Positions 18,278 to 26,557 of a DNA stretch of 64,000 bases are shown here, piece by piece (the stretch's first letter is position 1; each line of letters starts with the position of its first letter). Origin of the DNA: Pseudomonadota bacterium (GTDB lineage: Bacteria > Pseudomonadota > Alphaproteobacteria > Rhizobiales > Pleomorphomonadaceae); contig JAEZHI010000031.1 in the NCBI GenBank assembly GCA_023436885.1, forward strand, positions 182,764 through 246,763. Reading direction: 5' to 3'. The notes beneath the pieces are model-generated. The model made no database searches. It was not told where the DNA came from and worked only from the letters and a program-made list of their open reading frames with translations. The translations under genes were made by a program, and so were the position numbers.

Positions 18278-18291
18278 TTGTCGCCGCACAA
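18278..18291. promoter_or_regulatory. FNR/NnrR-type inverted repeat upstream of hcp
   Basis: TTGTCGCCGCACAA fits the TTG-N8-CAA (TTGT-N6-ACAA) pattern of CRP/FNR-superfamily nitric-oxide or oxygen regulators such as NnrR. It ends 93 bases before the hcp start. Hcp genes are commonly under such control, so the position is sensible, but this short motif also arises by chance. Confidence 0.45.
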
Positions 18292-18384
18292 CGTCATCCT
18301 GCATGGTGAGGCCTAGTGTCCCCTCCATTCCGCCGGTCGGACCGGCAAGAAGGGCTTCAAGCCCCCGAGGATGGAGACGGACAG

Positions 18385-19968
18385 ATGTTTTGCTACCAGT
18401 GTGAACAGACCTCTCGCGGAACGGGATGCGTAACGCGCGGCGTATGCGGCAAGTCGCCGGAGGCTTCCGATCTTCAGGACGTGCTGGTCCACGCCGCCAA
18501 GCGCCTGGCAACCCGCTACGCCAATGTTCCCGCCGCTGAACGCCCGGCCAGCCTCGCGCCGATGCTCGAGGATGCCCTGTTCGTCACGGTTACCAACGTC
18601 AACTTCGATACCGCTTCCATTCTCGACAAGATCCGCGAAGTGGTCGCCGCCGCAGGAACCACGGCTGGCATCGCCGCCGAGGCCCCCGAGGCCTCGCTGC
18701 TCTCCTGGTCGCGCGCCTCGATGATTGACTCTCGCAAGGCAACCCTCGGTGACGACATCACCGGCCTGCAAGAGCTCTTGCTCTACGGCCTCAAGGGCAT
18801 GGCCGCCTATGCCCATCATGCCCGTCAGATGAACCGCGCCGATGCGGTAGTCGACGCCTTCATGGTCGAAGCGCTGGCCAAGCTCGACGCCGGTGTCGCA
18901 ACCGTCGATGAACTGCTCGCACTCAACCTCAAGTGCGGTGAAGTCACCGTCAATGTTCTGGCTCTGCTCGACGCAGCTCATTGCGACACCTACGGCAAGC
19001 CCACCCCGACGCCAGTGCTGATGGGTCACGTTCCCGGCAAGGCGATCCTCGTTTCCGGCCACGACATGGTCGACCTCCAGGCACTGCTCGAGCAGACCGA
19101 GGGCAAGGGGATCAACATTTATACCCATGGCGAGATGCTGCCGGCCCACGGCTATCCCGAGCTCAAGAAGTTCAAGCACCTGGTCGGCCACTTCGGCGGC
19201 GCCTGGATGCTGCAGCAGCGGGAATTCCCCAAGTTCCCGGGCGCCATCCTGATGACCACCAACTGCCTGATGCAGCCCTTCGACGATTATGAGGGCCGCC
19301 TGTTCACTCGCAATCTCGTTGCCTGGCCCGGCATTGCCCATATCGAGGACCGCGACTTCACACCGGTCATCGAAGCGGCACTCGCAGCCCCCGGCTTCAC
19401 GGACAGCGTCAAGACCGGCGAGCACCTGGTCGGCTTTGGCCATGACGCGGTACTGGGCGCTGCCGACAAGATCATCGGCGCGGTCAAGGCCGGCGAAATC
19501 AAGCACTTCGCCGTCATCGGCGGATGCGACGGTTCGGAAGGCGAACGCTCCTACTATACCGAACTTGGCACCACCATCCCGAAGGATTGGGTGATCCTGA
19601 CGCTTGGTTGCGGCAAGTATCGTCTGCTTGGTCATGACTACGGCACCGTCGCCGGTCTGCCGCGCCTTCTCGACATGGGCCAGTGCAATGACAGCTTCTC
19701 GGCGGTCAAGGTGGCCCTGGCGCTGGCCGATGCCTTCGGCTGCTCGGTCAACGACCTGCCGCTGTCCATCGTTCTGTCGTGGTTCGAGCAGAAGGCGGTC
19801 TGCGTGTTGCTCGCCCTCCTGCACCTCAACGTCAAGAACATCCGCATCGGACCGCGCCTGCCGGCCTTCCTGACGCCGGCCGTTCTGAAAGTACTGGTTG
19901 ACACCTTCGGCCTGAAGCCGGTCGGTGAAGTCGAGACCGACCTCAAGGCGATGTCCAACGCCGCCTAA
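18385..19968 (+). CDS. hcp: hybrid-cluster protein (hydroxylamine reductase / NO-stress protein)
   Basis: A 527-residue Fe-S enzyme carrying an Fe-S cubane and the Fe-S-O hybrid cluster; it reduces NO and, in vitro, hydroxylamine. The N-terminal cysteine motif MFCYQCEQTSRGTGC followed by VCGK is visible. Hybrid-cluster region motifs include ILVSGHDMVDL, NIYTHGEMLPAHGYPEL, AILMTTNCLMQP, GGCDGSEGERSYYTE, ILTLGCGKYR and LDMGQCNDSF. The start is 18385 because family members begin exactly with MFCxQCEQ; the frame extends upstream without homology. No hcr reductase gene is adjacent. It lies beside hydrogenase-maturation genes, in keeping with micro-oxic metabolism. Confidence 0.96.
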   Translation: MFCYQCEQTSRGTGCVTRGVCGKSPEASDLQDVLVHAAKRLATRYANVPAAERPASLAPMLEDALFVTVTNVNFDTASILDKIREVVAAAGTTAGIAAEAPEASLLSWSRASMIDSRKATLGDDITGLQELLLYGLKGMAAYAHHARQMNRADAVVDAFMVEALAKLDAGVATVDELLALNLKCGEVTVNVLALLDAAHCDTYGKPTPTPVLMGHVPGKAILVSGHDMVDLQALLEQTEGKGINIYTHGEMLPAHGYPELKKFKHLVGHFGGAWMLQQREFPKFPGAILMTTNCLMQPFDDYEGRLFTRNLVAWPGIAHIEDRDFTPVIEAALAAPGFTDSVKTGEHLVGFGHDAVLGAADKIIGAVKAGEIKHFAVIGGCDGSEGERSYYTELGTTIPKDWVILTLGCGKYRLLGHDYGTVAGLPRLLDMGQCNDSFSAVKVALALADAFGCSVNDLPLSIVLSWFEQKAVCVLLALLHLNVKNIRIGPRLPAFLTPAVLKVLVDTFGLKPVGEVETDLKAMSNAA

Positions 19969-20004
19969 GGATGGGACTCCTGACGCGAGGAGGGAAAAAA
20001 CGGA

Positions 20005-20030
20005 CCGGCCGGGCATCGCTGCCCGGCCGG
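20005..20030. terminator. terminator with T6 tract on the minus strand
   Basis: CCGGCCGGGC (20005-20014) and GCCCGGCCGG (20021-20030) form a perfect 10-bp stem with a 6-base loop. The run AAAAAA at 19995-20000 becomes a T6 tract when read on the minus strand, so this is a classical rho-independent terminator for a minus-strand transcript. It can also end hcp transcription. Confidence 0.8.
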
Positions 20031-20057
20031 GGTTTCCATGAAGAGCTATTGCGCGTA

Positions 20058-20192
20058 TCAGACGCCGACGGCGATGGCTTGAAGGCCGAAGAGAACCGTC
20101 AGGAATGCCGCGGCAACTGCGATCCGCAGGCAGAAACCAGCAGATGGGCACGTAAGTGCCCGCCCTACTTCCTTGACCATGGTGACAATCAC
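20058..20192 (-). CDS. putative 44-residue single-span membrane protein
   Basis: Too short for most gene callers. On the minus strand a GTG at 20192 is preceded by AGGGAGG with a 5-base spacer, an excellent ribosome-binding site. The frame encodes 44 residues with a basic N-terminal half (MVKEVGRALTCP) and one long hydrophobic helix (FCLRIAVAAAFLTVLFGLQ, then AIAVGV), stopping at 20058. A rho-independent terminator with a T6 tract on this strand begins 28 bases downstream. The gene would be divergent from hydE and convergent with hcp. Function unknown; a small subunit or regulator of a membrane redox complex is only a guess. Confidence 0.55.
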   Translation of the reverse strand: MIVTMVKEVGRALTCPSAGFCLRIAVAAAFLTVLFGLQAIAVGV

Positions 20193-20395
20193 GGCCGCCT
20201 CCCTGTTGCGTTCGGGTCACCGATGAAACATGAAGCCCAGCAAGTTCCTCCCACGCCGGACCGCACGTGGGTAAAAATTAAAATCAAATCTGGCTAAGAG
20301 TCATCCAAAACGTTTCGCCTAAGTATTCAGAGGGATGTGTACAGCCAGCCGCCGGGCTATATCTTTCCCAACACATGTAAGTTTTCGGACAGTCC

Positions 20396-21445
20396 ATGAG
20401 CACAGTCGCAGCCCTTCAGGACCAACTCTCCGCAGGCGAGGATTTCGACCGTGCCGCCGTAAAGGCCTTGTTCGATCTACCGCGTGAAACCCTGTTTGCG
20501 CGCGCCGATGCAGTGCGCAAGGACAACATGGGCGATGAGGTGTTCCTGCGCGGCATCGTCGAGTTCTCCAACCTCTGCTCCAACGACTGCCTTTATTGCG
20601 GTATCCGCAAATCCAACCACGATGTGCGCCGCTACCGTATCGAGGAAGACGAAATCCTTGAGGTAGCCAAGCGGATGGAAGGCTGGCAGCAGACAACCAT
20701 CGTTCTCCAGTCGGGCGAAGTTGCCGCCGAGAAGGAAGACGAGCGGATCGAGCGCATCATCAGGCGGATCAAGACCGAGACCCGTCTCGCGGTGACCATG
20801 AGCGCCGGCAACCGGCCACGCGATACTTACGCCCGTTGGCGTGCGGCGGGAATGGACCGCTATCTTCTCCGTTTCGAGACTTCCGATCCCGAGCTTTTCG
20901 CCTTCCTGCACCCGGACTGTGATCTCGATGAGCGCATCCGCTGCCTGAAGGACCTGCACAGCCTCGGCGTACAGGTCGGCTCCGGCTTCATGATCGGCGT
21001 GCCCGGTGAGACGCTGGATATCCTGGCCGACAATATCCTGCTCTGCCGGGATCTCGACCTCGACATGATCGGCATCGGACCCTTTATCGCCCACCCGGAT
21101 ACACCGCTCGCGGGCCAACCGAACGCCTACGCCGATGATTGTGACATGTTTTTTGCCGCCGTCTCGGCGCTTCGGATCGTCAATCCCAGGGCCCACATCC
21201 CGGCTACGACCGCTTTCGACGCGATCTTTCCGCATGCCGGCCGCGACCTGGTGCTGCAGCGTGGAGCCAACGTTTTCATGCCTAATGCGACGCCAGGTCG
21301 GTTCCGCAAGAATTACATGCTCTATCCCGACAAGCCTTGCGTCGATGAAGACGACCATCAGTGCTCTGGCTGCGCCGCCGCCCGCGTCTGGTCAATCGGC
21401 CGGGTGATCGGACAAGGGCCGGGGCACTCGATCAAGGTCAGGTAA
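20396..21445 (+). CDS. hydE: [FeFe]-hydrogenase maturase HydE (radical SAM)
   Basis: A 349-residue radical-SAM enzyme that acts on the HydG-derived iron-cysteine synthon during H-cluster assembly. The SAM-cluster motif CX3CX2C is present as CSNDCLYCG (Cys61, 65, 68), followed by HydE-specific segments RRYRIEEDEI, IVLQSGEVAAEKE, FETSDPELF, GFMIGVPGETLD and MIGIGPFIAHPDTPL. The C-terminus contains extra cysteines (CVDEDDHQCSGC) that may bind a second cluster, as in some HydE proteins. It is transcribed away from the small membrane-protein gene and lies on the opposite strand from hydG-aspA-hydF. No hydA is in the window. Confidence 0.96.
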   Translation: MSTVAALQDQLSAGEDFDRAAVKALFDLPRETLFARADAVRKDNMGDEVFLRGIVEFSNLCSNDCLYCGIRKSNHDVRRYRIEEDEILEVAKRMEGWQQTTIVLQSGEVAAEKEDERIERIIRRIKTETRLAVTMSAGNRPRDTYARWRAAGMDRYLLRFETSDPELFAFLHPDCDLDERIRCLKDLHSLGVQVGSGFMIGVPGETLDILADNILLCRDLDLDMIGIGPFIAHPDTPLAGQPNAYADDCDMFFAAVSALRIVNPRAHIPATTAFDAIFPHAGRDLVLQRGANVFMPNATPGRFRKNYMLYPDKPCVDEDDHQCSGCAAARVWSIGRVIGQGPGHSIKVR

Positions 21446-21563
21446 TGGACTGCCGCAGTTTTCACTGTTATCCCGAGAGCGAACAGACTGGGGCAGTCTG
21501 CGGTTTGGAACCATTTCCAGTGATCACTCGTTGTTCGGACACCCAACAAACAGGGAGTCTGAG

Positions 21564-21956
21564 ATGAAAAAGATCTTCGCAGCTTCGCTTGTCGCCGGCA
21601 GCTTCATGATCGCCCCGGCTGCCTTCGCTCAGGAAGGCGCCGTCTCTGGCGCAGCGGGCGGCGCCGTTACCGGCGCTGTCGTCGGCGGCCCGGTGGGCGC
21701 AGTGGTCGGCGGCGTAGCCGGCGCAGCGGTGGGTACCGTTCTCGATCCGCCACCGCCGGAAGTGCGCACTGTCGTCATTCAGCAAACGACGCCGTCCGTT
21801 GTCTACGAGCAGCCGATCGTTGTCGGTCAGGCCCTTCCCACTACCGTGGTGCTGCGTCCGGTACCTGGATACGACAACTACTATTACACGGTCGTCAACA
21901 ACGAGCGTGTCATCGTCGATCCGCAAACCCGAACAGTGCTTCAGGTCGTCAACTGA
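21564..21956 (+). CDS. DUF1236 periplasmic protein with glycine-zipper segment
   Basis: A 130-residue exported protein: signal peptide (MKKIFAASLVAGSFMIAPAAFA), a Gly/Ala/Val zipper (AAGGAVTGAVVGGPVGAVVG), and a C-terminal DUF1236 module with VPGYDNYYYTVVNNERVIVD. The start at 21564 follows AGGGAGTCTGAG; the in-frame codons upstream are not part of the signal peptide. It is a partial paralogue of the next gene: the first 60 or so residues are nearly the same and the C-termini differ. Function unknown; envelope or outer-membrane-associated. Confidence 0.85.
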   Translation: MKKIFAASLVAGSFMIAPAAFAQEGAVSGAAGGAVTGAVVGGPVGAVVGGVAGAAVGTVLDPPPPEVRTVVIQQTTPSVVYEQPIVVGQALPTTVVLRPVPGYDNYYYTVVNNERVIVDPQTRTVLQVVN

Positions 21957-21978
21957 TCACGGATCGGTGGCTGAAAGG

Positions 21979-22001
21979 GCGGGGCTTCGGCCCCGCTTTT
22001 T
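21979..22001 (+). terminator. intrinsic terminator of the DUF1236 gene
   Basis: GCGGGGC-TTCG-GCCCCGC (21979-21996) with a UUCG tetraloop, followed by TTTTTC. A textbook rho-independent terminator. Confidence 0.92.
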
Positions 22002-22150
22002 CATTGCCGCTGCGTCGGCCCGTGCGAAGACAATACGCGCTAAGGAACCGCTCACCAGGGCGGTCATCGCCGTAGCTTTCCGATATTCCCGATTGGGAAC
22101 TTTTTCAGCAGCTACCCGTTGTCTGAGCATCAACCGAAGGAAAGCCCAAG

Positions 22151-22426
22151 ATGAAAAAGATTCTCGCAGCTTCTCTTCTCGCCGGCAGTATCGCGTTCAC
22201 TCCGGCGGCTTTCGCGCAGAACGGCACCGCAGTCGGTGCCGCTGGCGGCGCCGTTACCGGTGCTGTCGTGGGCGGGCCTGTAGGCGCCGTCGTGGGCGGT
22301 GTCGCCGGGGCCGCCGTCGGTACTGTCGTCGACGAGAACCGGAAGCCCGCACCATCCAAAAAGCGGTACCATCACTGCCCCAAGGGCACCCATTTGTCGG
22401 CGAACAAGCATTGCGTAGCGCCGTAA
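22151..22426 (+). CDS. small exported glycine-zipper protein, paralogue of the preceding gene
   Basis: A 91-residue protein: signal peptide MKKILAASLLAGSIAFTPAAFA, the same zipper as the upstream gene (AAGGAVTGAVVGGPVGAVVG), then a distinct basic C-terminus with two cysteines (HHCPKGTHLSANKHC). An AAGGAAAGCCCAAG site precedes the start. The pair looks like a tandem duplication in which the C-terminal module was exchanged. Function unknown; probably an envelope protein. Confidence 0.82.
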   Translation: MKKILAASLLAGSIAFTPAAFAQNGTAVGAAGGAVTGAVVGGPVGAVVGGVAGAAVGTVVDENRKPAPSKKRYHHCPKGTHLSANKHCVAP

Positions 22427-22470
22427 TGGCCTACGCCACACTGATGTCCAACAGATCGGTTTTCACACTG

Positions 22471-22497
22471 AGCGGGGCTTCGGCCCCGCTCTTTTAT
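22471..22497. terminator. terminator shared by the zipper gene and hydF
   Basis: AGCGGGGC-TTCG-GCCCCGCT (22471-22490) followed by CTTTTATT. It overlaps the hydF stop on the opposite strand, so it ends both convergent transcripts. The core is almost the same as the terminator 490 bases upstream. Confidence 0.9.
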
Positions 22498-23726
22498 TGA
22501 GTGGCGTTAGCCCTCTCGAAGGCGATGCGCGCTGAAGGAAACGGACCGAGCGACCGGTGGAGAACGCCCTGCACGCGGCTGATGGCGACACCATAGTTGG
22601 TGATCGGTACGCCCTGGCGCTCTGCCTGCCTGATCCGGAGCAGCGCTTGTTTTCGGTTGACCGTACAGGCTCCGCACTGAACGACCAGAGCGTAGGGGCT
22701 GAGATCTTCTGGGAAGGCACGGCCGGCCATCGTCTCGAACTCGATGTCGCCGCCAGCGTATTGGCGGAACCAGCGCGGGATTTTCACGCGGCCAATGTCG
22801 TCAGCCATTGAGTGATGGGTACAGGCCTCTGCGATCAGCACCTTGTCCCCAGGCTTCAACTGATCGATGCGCGCCGCGCCTTCGGCCAAGCGAATAAGGT
22901 CGCCCTTGAAGCGGGCCATCAAGATCGAGAAAGTTGTGAGCGGCACATCGTCCGGCGTGTCGGCGGCTGCCTTCAACACAATCTGGCTATCGCAAACAAC
23001 GAGATCGGGCTTTTTCGCAAGCATTTTCAGCGTTGAAGCCAGCTCGCGCTCCTTGACCACCGTGCAGCTCGCATCGGCATCGAGGATATCGCGGATCGCC
23101 ATCACCTGCGGCAGGATCAACCGCCCCTTCGGCGCCGAGAGATCGATCGGCACGACAAGCACCACGTGGCCGCCGGCCGGTACGAGATCGGCCAGGAGAT
23201 GCGGGACTTCGAAGGAGCTTTCGGGGGCAGCTTCCAGGATCACTTCGCGCACGCGCGCCGCATCGGGTTTCGACGCCGTGGAGATGGAAGCAAATGGCAC
23301 GTCGCGTGCCTTCACCAGCGCTACGGCTTCCGCCGGCGGCGCGCCGAGGTCAGCCTTGGTGAAGACGACACAATAGGGCGTCTCGCGCTCGGCCAGCGCA
23401 TCCATCAGCTTGATCTCATCGTCTCCGATCGAACCGTCAGTCACGATGATGCCGAGGTCGGTATGGTCGAGCGCCTTCAGAGTCTTCTCGACGCGCATCT
23501 CACCGAGTTCGCCGATATCGTCGATACCGGCCGTATCGACGAACAGGACCGGGCCGATTGGCAACAGTTCCATCGCCTTCTCGACAGGATCAGTGGTGGT
23601 GCCGGCCACGTCGGAGACGATCGAGACTTCCTGGCCGATCAGCAAATTGACCAAGGAAGATTTGCCGACGTTGCGCCGACCGTAGACGCCGATGTGCAGG
23701 CGAAGACCTTTGGGCGTGGCGAGCAT
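22494..23726 (-). CDS. hydF: [FeFe]-hydrogenase maturation GTPase and scaffold HydF
   Basis: A 410-residue scaffold on which the [2Fe] subcluster is assembled before transfer to HydA. The N-terminal GTPase domain has P-loop GRRNVGKSS (16-24), the switch segment VAGTTTDPVEKAMEL, DTAG (VLFVDTAGIDD) and FTKADL in place of NKxD. A middle dimerisation domain follows, then a C-terminal Fe-S domain with EACTHH and VVQCGAC. The family consensus for cluster binding is CxH...HCxxC; here the residue before CxxC is Gln instead of His. Last gene of the hydG-aspA-hydF operon. Confidence 0.95.
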   Translation of the reverse strand: MLATPKGLRLHIGVYGRRNVGKSSLVNLLIGQEVSIVSDVAGTTTDPVEKAMELLPIGPVLFVDTAGIDDIGELGEMRVEKTLKALDHTDLGIIVTDGSIGDDEIKLMDALAERETPYCVVFTKADLGAPPAEAVALVKARDVPFASISTASKPDAARVREVILEAAPESSFEVPHLLADLVPAGGHVVLVVPIDLSAPKGRLILPQVMAIRDILDADASCTVVKERELASTLKMLAKKPDLVVCDSQIVLKAAADTPDDVPLTTFSILMARFKGDLIRLAEGAARIDQLKPGDKVLIAEACTHHSMADDIGRVKIPRWFRQYAGGDIEFETMAGRAFPEDLSPYALVVQCGACTVNRKQALLRIRQAERQGVPITNYGVAISRVQGVLHRSLGPFPSARIAFERANATQ

Positions 23727-23740
23727 GGTCTGTTCCTTGT

Positions 23741-25132
23741 TTACTTCGTCCCTAGGGCAGTCATAGCGTTGGCGGAGAGCAGGCGTTCGAGATCAGAAGG
23801 CTCGATCAGCTTGCGCTCGAGGACGATTTCGATCACCGAACGGCCGCTGTCACGGGCGGCAACAGCGACTTCGGTCGCCGTCTCGTATCCAAGGCGCGGC
23901 AACAGCGCGGTGACGACGGCACGGCTTTCGCCGACCTGCCGGCGGCAGGCCGCCTCGTCGACCGAGAGGCCTTCGACGCAGCGCGTCCGGAAGATGGTCG
24001 ATGCGGCCTCCAGCAGACTGAGGCTGTCGAGCAACGCATCGGCGAGAAGCGGCAGGAAGGCGTTGAGTTCGAGCTGTCCGTTCTGGGCGGCCAGCGTGAC
24101 CATTTGGTCGTTTCCCATCACCCGCATCGCCGCCTGTCCGACCGCCTCCGGGATCACGGGATTGACTTTGCCGGGCATAATCGACGAACCGGCCTGGACG
24201 GCCGGCAACAGGATTTCACCGAGGCCAGCCTGCGGTCCCGATGATAGGAGGCGGAGATCGGAAGAGATTTTGAACAGGTTGACGGCGTTAGCTTTCAAGA
24301 TACCGGACACCTCGACAAAGGTATCGGCATTCTGCGTGGCATCGACGAGGTTTTCGGCGCGGGCGAGACCTAGTCCGGTCACTTCGCGCAGCACTTCGGT
24401 GACCATGAACACATAGTCGCGCGGCGCGGCGATGGCCGTGCCGACGGCAGTCCCGCCGAGGTTGACGACGCGCAGCCGCTCCTCGCACTTGAAGACGCGC
24501 CAGCGGTCACGCGACAGCGCCTCGGCCCAGGCCGAGAACACCGCGCCATAGGCAATCGGGCAGGCATCCTGCAGCTCGGTACGGGCGATCTTGACCACGC
24601 CCGACCAGGCCCGCTCCTTCTCCTGAAAAGCAACCTGAAGATCGGCAATGGCCTTTTCGAGGTTGTGCAGCAGGCGGATGGCGGCAATCTTCAGCGCGGT
24701 CGGGAAGGTGTCATTGGTCGACTGGTTGAGATTGACGTGATCGTTGGGATGGACGCGCGCGTGCTCACCGCGTCGCCCCCCCAGCAACTCCTCGGCGCGG
24801 TTGGCGATTACCTCGTTGACGTTCATGTTGAGGGAGGTACCGGCGCCCCCTTGCAAGGCATCGACGACAATCTCCGAAAGGAGCGTTCCATCCTCGATCT
24901 CGCGGGCGGCACGTACAATGGCATCCGCGACATCGTCGGCGAGGAAGCCCAGGCGGTGATTGGTCTTGGCCGCCGCGATCTTGACGGCCGCATAGGCCTT
25001 GACCAACTCCGAATGCGCCGGCCGGCCCGACAGCGGAAAATTCTCCAGCGCCCGCGCGGTGTGGATACCCGTCAGAGCATCCGCCGGAATATCCCAATCG
25101 CCGATCAGGTCGGCCTCGCGCCGCGTCGCCAT
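23741..25132 (-). CDS. aspA: aspartate ammonia-lyase (aspartase), inside the hydrogenase-maturation operon
   Basis: A 463-residue member of the aspartase/fumarase superfamily; aspartase converts L-aspartate to fumarate and ammonia. The superfamily signature GSSIMPGKVNPVIPEA is present, along with TNDTFPTALKIAA, NLGGTAVGT and NMNVNEVIANRAEE, which are typical of AspA rather than FumC. It sits between hydG and hydF with gaps of 24 and 14 bases. I recall similar linkage in other genomes with [FeFe] maturation genes, but its contribution (ammonia or fumarate supply, or a neighbourhood role) is not established by this sequence. Confidence 0.92.
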   Translation of the reverse strand: MATRREADLIGDWDIPADALTGIHTARALENFPLSGRPAHSELVKAYAAVKIAAAKTNHRLGFLADDVADAIVRAAREIEDGTLLSEIVVDALQGGAGTSLNMNVNEVIANRAEELLGGRRGEHARVHPNDHVNLNQSTNDTFPTALKIAAIRLLHNLEKAIADLQVAFQEKERAWSGVVKIARTELQDACPIAYGAVFSAWAEALSRDRWRVFKCEERLRVVNLGGTAVGTAIAAPRDYVFMVTEVLREVTGLGLARAENLVDATQNADTFVEVSGILKANAVNLFKISSDLRLLSSGPQAGLGEILLPAVQAGSSIMPGKVNPVIPEAVGQAAMRVMGNDQMVTLAAQNGQLELNAFLPLLADALLDSLSLLEAASTIFRTRCVEGLSVDEAACRRQVGESRAVVTALLPRLGYETATEVAVAARDSGRSVIEIVLERKLIEPSDLERLLSANAMTALGTK

Positions 25133-25156
25133 AGCCTGCCTCCAGGCGACGTCCCC

Positions 25157-26557
25157 TCACCGGTAGACGTCGCGCTTGCCCTCGCGCACCTTGCGCATCA
25201 TCGTTTCGGAATAGCGGGCGATCTTCGGCTCCATGGCCGCCACCTCGGCCGCCACCGCCTTCTCGCCGGCGGCGCAGGTGTCCTCCGAGCCGTAGTCGAT
25301 CATGTATTCCATGAAGGACGACAGGGCGTTCGGGCCGCACATTTCGCGGATGAGACCAGGCTTGGCCAAGTCCATGAAGTCGGCGCCGGTGCGCCCCATG
25401 CGATAGCAGGCGGTGCAGAAGGACGGCACGCAACCGCTGGCGGCGATGTCGCGCACCACTTCGTCGAGCGGGCGATGATCGCCACGGGTGAACTGCGCGG
25501 CCTGTTCCTCGACCGGCGTGGCATAGCCGCCGGGATTGGTGCGGCTGCCGCCGGAGATCTGCGAAACGCCAAGCCGGAAGGCGTCGCGGCGCATCTCCGG
25601 GTTCTCGCGCGTCGACAGGATGATGCCGGTATAGGGAACGGCAAGACGAAGGACGGCGATGATCTTCTTGAAATCAGCGTCGGAGACCATATGCGGCGGT
25701 GCCATCGACACATCCGAGCCAACGGCCGGCTCCATGCGCGGCACCGAGATGGTGTGAGGCCCCACGCCGAAGGCGTCTTCCAGATGCTTGATATGCTGCA
25801 TGGTGGCCAGCACTTCGAAACGCCAGTCATGCAGGCCGAACAGCGGCCCGATGCCCACGTCGTCGATGCCCGCTTCCATGGCGCGGTCCATCACCGAGAC
25901 GCGCCAGTCGAAATCCGCCTTGGCGCCTGAGGGATGCATCGCCTCGTAGACCTTGCGGTTATAGGTCTCCTGGAAAAGCTGATAAGTGCCAATACCGGAT
26001 GCCTTGAGACGGCGAAACTCATCGGTCTCCAGCGGAGCGACGTTGACGTTGATGCGGCGGATTTCGCCACGGCCGCGCTTGACCGAGTAAACGCGTTCGA
26101 TCGCGTCGATGAGATATTGGAAGCCGGTCTTGGGGAAGGCTTCGCCGCCGATCAGCAACACACGCTTGTGTCCCTGGTCGATGAGAGCTGCCGTCTCCGC
26201 TTCAATCTCCTCCATGGTGAGGATCTTGCGGTCGAGTTCCTTGTTGGACCGGCGGAAGGCGCAGTAGACGCACTCGTTGAGGCAGATGTTGGAGAAATAG
26301 AGCGGCGCAAACAGCACGATGCGCGGGCCGTAGATCTCGGTCTTCACTTTCTCGGCGGTATGGAACAGCTCGGCCATCAGATCGGGATCGGTAATGGCGC
26401 AGAGAACGGCCACGTCGTCTTCCGAAAGACCTCCGAGTGTCTCCGCCTTTTCGAGAATCTCCCGCACGCGAAGTCTGTCGGCTCCGGCGGCCGTCGCGGC
26501 AATTTCCGCCTCGATGCGGTTCTCGTCCAGCCAGGTGATGCGTTCGGTCTTTGTCAT
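25157..26557 (-). CDS. hydG: [FeFe]-hydrogenase maturase HydG (radical-SAM tyrosine lyase)
   Basis: A 466-residue enzyme that cleaves tyrosine to supply CO and cyanide for the H-cluster. The SAM motif is CX3CX2C at Cys92, 96 and 99 (CLNECVYC). The C-terminal auxiliary-cluster motif CX2CX22C is complete (FCTACYRMGRTGADF ... REMC). Other family segments are KRVLLIGGEAFPKTGF, INVNVAPLETDEFRRLK, YQLFQETYNRKVYEAMHPSG and VSQISGGSRTNPGGY. First gene of the minus-strand hydG-aspA-hydF operon. The promoter lies in the 244 bases shared with the MarR-type gene; I found no perfect TTGAT-N4-ATCAA FNR box there. Confidence 0.97.
   Translation of the reverse strand: MTKTERITWLDENRIEAEIAATAAGADRLRVREILEKAETLGGLSEDDVAVLCAITDPDLMAELFHTAEKVKTEIYGPRIVLFAPLYFSNICLNECVYCAFRRSNKELDRKILTMEEIEAETAALIDQGHKRVLLIGGEAFPKTGFQYLIDAIERVYSVKRGRGEIRRINVNVAPLETDEFRRLKASGIGTYQLFQETYNRKVYEAMHPSGAKADFDWRVSVMDRAMEAGIDDVGIGPLFGLHDWRFEVLATMQHIKHLEDAFGVGPHTISVPRMEPAVGSDVSMAPPHMVSDADFKKIIAVLRLAVPYTGIILSTRENPEMRRDAFRLGVSQISGGSRTNPGGYATPVEEQAAQFTRGDHRPLDEVVRDIAASGCVPSFCTACYRMGRTGADFMDLAKPGLIREMCGPNALSSFMEYMIDYGSEDTCAAGEKAVAAEVAAMEPKIARYSETMMRKVREGKRDVYR

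Noticed and set aside
18313..20220. 635-codon open frame on the minus strand across hcp
   Set aside because: It is antisense to the clearly recognised hcp gene, lacks any family pattern, and is rich in His, Gln and Arg. Long antisense frames are common in high-GC genes.
20193..20395. FNR box in front of hydE
   Set aside because: I looked for TTGAT-N4-ATCAA or a close variant in the hydE and hydG promoter regions and found only weak partial matches.
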